Assembly (NCBI RefSeq): GCF_000187745.1
Contig: NZ_GL732486.1
Coordinates: 627,582-691,581, forward strand
Direction: 5' to 3'
Origin: Streptococcus sp. M334
GTDB lineage: Bacteria; Bacillota; Bacilli; Lactobacillales; Streptococcaceae
DNA length: 64,000 bases
Shown here: positions 57,538-64,000 of the stretch, one piece after another
Layout: the number at the start of each line of letters is the position of its first letter
Position numbering within the stretch: the stretch's first letter is position 1
The notes under the pieces: model-generated
The model's input: the letters and a program-made list of their open reading frames with translations, nothing else
The model's database searches: none
What the model was told of the DNA's origin: nothing
Made by a program: the position numbers and the translations under genes

Positions 57538-57545
57538 TATGAGAT

Positions 57546-58346
57546 ATGAGAAAGAAAATTAATCCGCTTATTTTATTTGGTTTTTTTGGGATTATGATTT
57601 TCATTTTAATCCTGAATCGCCCTCGTTTTGAGGAACATCCTGTAAAAACAAAGTCAAATATCGCGCAAGTAGAAACACAAGCGCTACACAATATAGATAA
57701 ACCAGTAATTGATGTCTCTGGTTGGCAGCGTCCTGAGGAAATTAATTACGATACTCTGTCTCAAAACATTTCTGGAGCTATTGTTCGCGTCCATAGTGGT
57801 GCTCAAACGTCCAAAGAGAACGATGCTTCCTTTGTTAATGGGGTAGATAAGGCCTTTAAAACCCATATTACCGAGTTTCAAAAACGAAATGTACCCGTTG
57901 GGGTCTATGCCTTTGTAGCTGGAAAAAGTGTCCAAGAAATGGAAAAGGCCGCTGAAGTTTTTTATAACGCTTCATCTCCATACAGCCCTAGCTACTATTG
58001 GCTAGATGTGGAAGACAAAACCATGTCCAATATGAACGAAGGTGTTGAAGCCTTTCGAGCAAAGCTAGAATCACTGGGTGCTAAAAACATCGGAATCTAC
58101 GTCGGAATCTACTTCATGGAAGAACACAGTATTGATACAGACAAGTTTACCTCTGTTTGGATTCCTTCCTATGGTTCTGACTCAGGATTTTACGAGGCAA
58201 CTCCTAAGACTGATTTAGATTACGACATTCATCAGTACACTTCTAAAGGAAAAATTGCTGGCTTTGACCACGATTTAGATATCAACGTCATCTCTTCCCT
58301 AAAAAACAAAGAAGAAACCTTTAGAAAACTCTTTTTAAAACCTTAA
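57546..58346 (+). CDS. Membrane-anchored GH25 muramidase
   Basis: The 266-residue protein: an N-terminal signal anchor (NPLILFGFFGIMIFILIL, residues 6-23), a short linker, then a GH25 lysozyme domain: VIDVSGWQRPEEINYDTL, with an Asp at the domain start, and WLDVEDKTM with the catalytic Asp/Glu pair, ending HDLDINVISS. It should cut MurNAc-GlcNAc bonds in the wall. No choline-binding repeats are attached. No ribosome site precedes the ATG. Confidence 0.9.
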   Translation: MRKKINPLILFGFFGIMIFILILNRPRFEEHPVKTKSNIAQVETQALHNIDKPVIDVSGWQRPEEINYDTLSQNISGAIVRVHSGAQTSKENDASFVNGVDKAFKTHITEFQKRNVPVGVYAFVAGKSVQEMEKAAEVFYNASSPYSPSYYWLDVEDKTMSNMNEGVEAFRAKLESLGAKNIGIYVGIYFMEEHSIDTDKFTSVWIPSYGSDSGFYEATPKTDLDYDIHQYTSKGKIAGFDHDLDINVISSLKNKEETFRKLFLKP

Positions 58347-58373
58347 AAGCATTTGTTTACCATTTGCTTTTTC
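58346..58373 (+). terminator. Terminator after the GH25 gene
   Basis: AAAAGCA / TGCTTTT stem with a T-rich tail. Confidence 0.6.
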
Positions 58374-58440
58374 TTTTTGTGTTTGATTATGATACAATAT
58401 AGTAAGGAGTTTTTGAAATAGAAATAGTTGGAGGAAAAAT

Positions 58441-59283
58441 ATGCTCTCATGGTTAGCACGTATTATTAAAGGGATTGTCATTGCTCTTGGATTTATCCTA
58501 CCGGGAATTTCTGGAGGAGTTTTAGCAGCGATCTTAGGAATTTATGAACGGATGATTGGCTTTCTGGCCCATCCCTTTAAAGATTTTAAAGAAAATGTTT
58601 TGTATTTTATACCAGTTGCCATTGGTATGCTTCTGGGAATCGGCTTATTTTCCTACCCGATTGAATACCTACTTGAAAATTATCAGGTCTTTGTCTTATG
58701 GAGCTTTGCGGGTGCCATCATTGGTACAGTTCCTAGCCTCCTCAAAGAATCGACTCGAGAATCTGACAGAGACAAGATTGATCTAGCTTGGTTCTGGACA
58801 ACCTTTATCATTTCTGGATTAGGACTCTATGCCTTAAATTTCGTCGTTGGAACCTTAAGTGCAAGCTTTCTTAATTTCGTCCTAGCAGGTGCACTACTGG
58901 CTCTTGGTGTATTGGTTCCTGGTCTCAGTCCATCAAATCTACTTTTGATTTTGGGACTCTATGCTCCTATGTTGACTGGTTTTAAAATCTTTGACCTCTT
59001 GGGAACCTTCTTCCCGATTGGAATTGGTGCAGGTGCAACTCTCATCATTTTTTCAAAATTGATGGATTATGCCTTAAACAACTACCACTCACGCGTCTAT
59101 CATTTTATCATCGGAATCGTTCTATCAAGCACCCTTTTGATCTTGATTCCAAATGCAGGAAACTCTGAAAGCATTCAATACACAGGCCTTTCACTTGTCG
59201 GTTATGTCATCATCGCCTTCTTCTTTGCGCTGGGAATCTGGCTTGGTATTTGGATGAGCCAATTGGAGGATAAGTATAAATAA
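58441..59283 (+). CDS. DUF368 membrane protein, PopT-type
   Basis: The 280-residue protein has about nine hydrophobic helices and two family repeats: IVIALGFILPGISGGVLAAI near the N terminus and LLALGVLVPGLSPSNLLLILG in the middle. DUF368 proteins (PopT) were implicated in returning undecaprenyl phosphate across the membrane for wall synthesis in other Firmicutes and Vibrio. The assignment of this function here is by family. It overlaps the ybaK start by 1 bp. Confidence 0.85.
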   Translation: MLSWLARIIKGIVIALGFILPGISGGVLAAILGIYERMIGFLAHPFKDFKENVLYFIPVAIGMLLGIGLFSYPIEYLLENYQVFVLWSFAGAIIGTVPSLLKESTRESDRDKIDLAWFWTTFIISGLGLYALNFVVGTLSASFLNFVLAGALLALGVLVPGLSPSNLLLILGLYAPMLTGFKIFDLLGTFFPIGIGAGATLIIFSKLMDYALNNYHSRVYHFIIGIVLSSTLLILIPNAGNSESIQYTGLSLVGYVIIAFFFALGIWLGIWMSQLEDKYK

Positions 59284-59765
59284 TGGCAAAAAAAGTTAAA
59301 ATCAAAAAAACATTGGTGGAACAAATCCTGTCTAAAGCAGGTATCCCACATCAGGGGATTCAAATCAATGCCCTGGAAGGTGAGCTTCCTCAAGATTATG
59401 AACGAAATCAGATTTTCAAAACCTTGGCGCTTTTAGGGGATAAAACAGGACCAATCATCGGAATTGTGCCCATCACTCAACACTTGTCGGAAAAGAAACT
59501 AGCCAAAATTTCTGGCAATAAAAAAGTGAGCATGATTCCCCAAAAGGACTTGGAAAAAACAACAGGTTATATTCATGGAGCCAATAATCCTGTCGGCATT
59601 CGTCAGAAACACAATTATCCCATTTTTATCGATAAAATTGCTCTAGACTTAGATCAAATGATTGTCTCTGCTGGCGAAGTTGGTCACAGCATTATCGTCG
59701 CTCCCCAAGACTTAGCTACTTTTGTAAAGGCTGACTTTGTAGATATCTTGGAGGACAGCAAGTAA
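59283..59765 (+). CDS. ybaK: YbaK/EbsC-type aminoacyl-tRNA deacylase
   Basis: The 160-residue protein of the YbaK/ProX family, which clears Cys-tRNA(Pro). It starts MAKKVKIKKTLVEQIL, with the conserved region IGIVPITQHLSEKKLAKISGNKKVSMIPQKDLEKTTGYIHGANNPVGIR. Lys and Gly residues of the editing pocket are present. It overlaps both neighbours by one base, forming a tight three-gene unit. Confidence 0.9.
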   Translation: MAKKVKIKKTLVEQILSKAGIPHQGIQINALEGELPQDYERNQIFKTLALLGDKTGPIIGIVPITQHLSEKKLAKISGNKKVSMIPQKDLEKTTGYIHGANNPVGIRQKHNYPIFIDKIALDLDQMIVSAGEVGHSIIVAPQDLATFVKADFVDILEDSK

Positions 59766-60382
59766 TGAAACTCTACTTTGTCCGCCACGGTCGTACGGTC
59801 TGGAACCAAGAAGGACGCTTTCAAGGTGCTAGTGGAGATTCTCCCCTTCTTCCTGAATCCATTGACACCCTAAAACAACTTGGCCAGTATCTCAAGGAAA
59901 TTCCTTTTGAGAAAATTTATTCAAGTGATTTACCTCGAGCGGTCAGATCTGCTGAAATTATCCAAAGTCAACTCCAGACCCCCTGTCCTTTAGAAAGTGT
60001 TCCTGACCTCCGTGAATGGCATCTTGGGAAGTTGGAAGGTTTGAAAATTGCAACCTTGGAAGCTATTTACCCGCAGCAAATCCAGGCTTTCCGTTCAAAT
60101 CTTGCTATGTTTGACACTCAAATGTTCGGAGCTGAATCCCTCTATAGCACAACACAACGGACCATCCAATTTATCAAGTCACTCAAAGATAATCCAGCTG
60201 AGCGTATTCTAATTGTCGGTCACGGCGCCAATCTTACTGCTAGTCTTCGTACTCTTCTAGGTTATAAAGAGCCTCTTCTTCGTAAAGATGGCGGTCTAGC
60301 AAATGCCAGCCTAACCATTCTAGAAACCCATGATTTTGAAACATTCACTCTTGATACTTGGAATAATACCTCTTATCAATAA
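59765..60382 (+). CDS. Histidine phosphatase (phosphoglycerate-mutase-like)
   Basis: The 205-residue protein with the RHG motif in FVRHGRTVWNQEGRFQG, IYSSDLPRAVRSAEII, and the second catalytic His in ILIVGHGANLTASLRTLLG. It is most like small GpmB/CobC-type phosphatases rather than glycolytic mutase. The substrate is unknown. It ends at a strong terminator before lysS. Confidence 0.88.
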   Translation: MKLYFVRHGRTVWNQEGRFQGASGDSPLLPESIDTLKQLGQYLKEIPFEKIYSSDLPRAVRSAEIIQSQLQTPCPLESVPDLREWHLGKLEGLKIATLEAIYPQQIQAFRSNLAMFDTQMFGAESLYSTTQRTIQFIKSLKDNPAERILIVGHGANLTASLRTLLGYKEPLLRKDGGLANASLTILETHDFETFTLDTWNNTSYQ

Positions 60383-60412
60383 AGAACTTGATTTTAACGT
60401 CAAGTTCTTTTT
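60382..60412 (+). terminator. Terminator after the phosphatase gene
   Basis: AAGAACTTGA / TCAAGTTCTT stem with a short loop and a T-rich tail. Confidence 0.85.
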
Positions 60413-60509
60413 AGTTTTGAAAGATTATCCGTGAATTTCTTGCTTATTTATGATAAAATGGGAGTATCGCAAAAAATGACTCATCGTATTCAATTTTGAG
60501 TAAAACTAG

Positions 60510-62009
<1,500 letters not shown>

Positions 62010-62017
62010 TCCCTTAT

Positions 62018-62043
62018 CCTCTGGTACTTGCCAGGGGATTTTT
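62018..62043 (+). terminator. lysS terminator
   Basis: ATCCTCTGG / CCAGGGGAT stem with one T-G pair and a T6 tail. Confidence 0.85.
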
Positions 62044-62066
62044 TCATAGCCAAAAGAAATAGACTG

Positions 62067-62095
62067 AAGTTTTCACCTCAGTCTATTTTTCTATT
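62067..62095. terminator. Second, bidirectional hairpin
   Basis: AGACTGA / TCAGTCT stem with A/T-rich flanks on both sides. It may terminate the convergent adhesin transcript after reading through the BOX. Confidence 0.7.
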
Positions 62096-62124
62096 GGACT
62101 TTAGAAAGGAAGTTTTTCTTTCTT

Positions 62125-62275
62125 ATACTCAATGAAAATCAAAGTACAAACTAGGAAGCTAACCGCAGGTTGCTCAAAACAGTGTTTTGAGGTTGTGGAT
62201 AGAACTGACGAAGTCAGTAACCATACCTACGGCAAGGTGAAGCTGACGTAGTTTGAAGAGATTTTCGAAGAGTAT
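62125..62275. repeat. BOX element touching the adhesin stop codon
   Basis: A full-length copy in the orientation opposite to the others, running ATACTCAATGAAAATC to TTTTCGAAGAGTAT. It contains CTACGGCAAGG and TGAAGCTGACG of the conserved boxA. Its last base is the final base of the adhesin TAA codon (62275-62277). Confidence 0.92.
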
Positions 62276-64000
62276 TAGTCTTCTTTTTTCTTACGAGCTA
62301 CAAGTCCGAATGCACCCAACATTCCAAGAAGTCCAAGACTAGCTAGACCAGCCTTATCTTCTGTACCAGTATTTGGTAATTCCTTCTTGTCATTAGAACT
62401 TGGTTGCTCTTGATTGATTGGATTTGTCACTTTCTTATAGTGATGTAGTGTATTTCCTTTAGCATCCGTTGTTGAATGACTAAATTCATATCCTTCCAAC
62501 TCTATTGGATTGTGTTTTCCTTCTTTATCTGAAGTAATTCGGTTACCATTTTCATCAAGATATTCCGTTACAATCTGAATAGTTGAATCGCCATTTTGTG
62601 ATTTAGGTGTTACTGTTACAGGAACTTCTACTGTGATAACTTTACCATTTGGTAATTCAATCGTTACCTTAACTGGATCTTTCTTACCTGGAGTTGTTAA
62701 GTCTGGAATATTTTCAACATTCGTTACCTTACCACCTTCTGGAATCGTAATTCCTTTAGTGTAATCGTCCGGTGTTAATGGTGTGGTTGTTACTGGGGTT
62801 TCGATTTCCTTAACTGGAGTTACAGTTACTGGTACATCTACTGTATAAGATTTACCGTTTGGTAATGTAATCGTTACTTTAACTGGATCTTTCTTACCTG
62901 GCGTTGTTAAGTCTGGAATATTTTCAACCTTAGTAACCTTACCACCTTCTGGAATCTTCATTCCTTTTGTATAATCGTCTTCAGTCAAAGGAGTGTTTGT
63001 TACTGGTGTTTCAATCGGTGTTGGTTTTGTTTCAACTACTTTAATAGTAGCTGGAACTTCTACTAACACTTTTCCATCTTTATCTTTTACAACTACTGTA
63101 ACTGGTTTATCCCCTGGCGTTGTTCCATCATATGGAGTTGTTTGTCCTTCTGGAACTTTGTATTCGAATGTTGATCCTTCTGGATAATCACTAGGTGTGA
63201 TACTATCTTCAGCTTTAGGTTTATCTTTATCTTCAGCATTTACTGGAGTTAATTGTTCTTTACCTTGAACTACTTTAATTTTCGCAGGTACTTCTACAAT
63301 TGTATCTCCATCTGAATCTTTCACAACTACAGTAACATCTTTATCACCTGGTGTTGAACCATCGTAGGCTTCTGTTTTTCCTTCTGGAGTCTTGTACTCA
63401 AACGTTGAGCCTGCTGGATAATCATCTGGTGTAATGCTATCTTGTGGTTTTGGTTTCTTATCATTTTCAGCATTTACAGGGACATATTGTGTCTTAGGTT
63501 CTACTACTACAATTGTCGCTGGAATTTCTGCAATTGGTTGTCCATTCAGCTTAGCTACCACCGTTACAGGTTTCTCACCTGGTGTTGTTGTATCTACTGG
63601 AGTGTTATCTTTATATTCAAATGTTGTTCCAGTTGGGAAATCATTTGGATTAATGTTTTCTTTTGGATCTGGCTGTTTCTTAGCTGGATCTACTGGTACA
63701 TATTTAGGATAGCTTTCCACTACACGTACTGTAGATGGTACTTCAACAAGTACCTTATCCCCTTGTTTCACAACAACAGTAACTTTCTTATCCCCTGGTG
63801 TAGATGTATCTACTTCTTCTTTATACTCAAATGTCGCATCATCTGGGTAATCATTCGGATCAATACTATCTTCAGGAGATGGCTGTTTCTTACCTTCATC
63901 CACTGGAACGATTTGTGGATTTCCTTGTACGACCTTCACTTTTGTTGGTACTTCTACAAGTTTATCTTCGCCATCTTTCGCAACAACAACCACATCTTTT
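62275..64000 (-). CDS. LPXTG-anchored surface protein with Rib-like repeats (5' part beyond window)
   Basis: The visible 575 residues are the C-terminal part of a wall-anchored adhesin. From the window edge come four or more ~75-80-residue repeats of Rib/alpha-like type (each with PxPxDSI-PxDYP-GSTFEYK ... STPGDKxVTVVVK ... VEVPATIKVV). Two repeats of a second ~70-residue type follow (DDYTKGxxIPEGGKV ... NIPDLTTPGKKDPVKV). Next is a MucBP-like domain (TEYLDENGNRI), then LPNTG, a hydrophobic helix and RKKKED. Sortase A should attach it to the wall. Its binding target is unknown. Confidence 0.92.
   Translation of the reverse strand, partial: KDVVVVAKDGEDKLVEVPTKVKVVQGNPQIVPVDEGKKQPSPEDSIDPNDYPDDATFEYKEEVDTSTPGDKKVTVVVKQGDKVLVEVPSTVRVVESYPKYVPVDPAKKQPDPKENINPNDFPTGTTFEYKDNTPVDTTTPGEKPVTVVAKLNGQPIAEIPATIVVVEPKTQYVPVNAENDKKPKPQDSITPDDYPAGSTFEYKTPEGKTEAYDGSTPGDKDVTVVVKDSDGDTIVEVPAKIKVVQGKEQLTPVNAEDKDKPKAEDSITPSDYPEGSTFEYKVPEGQTTPYDGTTPGDKPVTVVVKDKDGKVLVEVPATIKVVETKPTPIETPVTNTPLTEDDYTKGMKIPEGGKVTKVENIPDLTTPGKKDPVKVTITLPNGKSYTVDVPVTVTPVKEIETPVTTTPLTPDDYTKGITIPEGGKVTNVENIPDLTTPGKKDPVKVTIELPNGKVITVEVPVTVTPKSQNGDSTIQIVTEYLDENGNRITSDKEGKHNPIELEGYEFSHSTTDAKGNTLHHYKKVTNPINQEQPSSNDKKELPNTGTEDKAGLASLGLLGMLGAFGLVARKKKED

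Overview
The window is a chromosomal segment of a mitis-group Streptococcus (S. mitis / S. pneumoniae / S. pseudopneumoniae relative). The evidence is low GC, pneumococcus-like gene order, BOX repeats, a ComX-type combox before dprA, the teichoic-acid/choline (tar-lic) locus, and pneumococcal-type cell-cycle proteins (RocS-like, MacP-like). Most of it is ordinary core genome, nearly all on the minus strand up to about 31.5 kb, then mixed.

Layout. 1-4.2 kb: smc (cut by the window start), rnc, a BOX, tRNA-Arg(CCG), guaC. 4.3-7.6 kb: an McrBC restriction locus whose mcrC carries a homopolymer frameshift. 7.7-13.7 kb: leuABCD with an embedded DUF1294 gene and a Sua5-like gene, headed by a leucine-rich leader peptide, attenuator and CodY box. 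13.7-18.9 kb: YjbR-like protein, cutC, DUF454, topA, dprA. 18.9-22.8 kb: tarI-tarJ intact, but licA frameshifted and licB/licC fused by a deletion, so choline uptake and activation look broken here. 23-31.5 kb: a truncated hydrolase, then the pyrR-pyrB-carA-carB operon with a PyrR attenuator and an unusual 448-bp structured carA-carB gap, then nth and yceD.

31.5-42.2 kb: an ABC-F gene behind a leader with short ORFs and two terminators, htpX-lemA, rsmG, PyrR-controlled uraA, ffh-ylxM, an HD hydrolase with a leaderless-type start, a Cof phosphatase. 42.2-47.2 kb: an AT-rich decayed accessory island next to tRNA-Arg(CCU), with IS3 remnants, an MFS remnant, a CYTH protein, an RRNPP-type regulator, an integrase remnant, an MntA-HepT pair in which HepT has a nonsense codon, and an apparently intact HicAB pair. 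47.2-62.1 kb: rplS, paired fluoride channel genes, chorismate mutase, flavodoxin, pde2, rpmE2, ybaB, a GDPD, a DnaQ-like exonuclease, rocS, mtnN, macP, NUDIX, glmU, a GH25 muramidase, a DUF368 (PopT-type) carrier, ybaK, a phosphatase, lysS. 62.1-64 kb: a BOX abutting the stop codon of an LPXTG adhesin with Rib-like repeats, cut by the window end.

The strongest observations are the multiple lesions in lic, the structured carA-carB spacer, the layered leader of the ABC-F gene, the mcrC frameshift, and the toxin-antitoxin-rich graveyard beside tRNA-Arg(CCU). All identifications rest on reading motifs and remembered family features. No database search was run.
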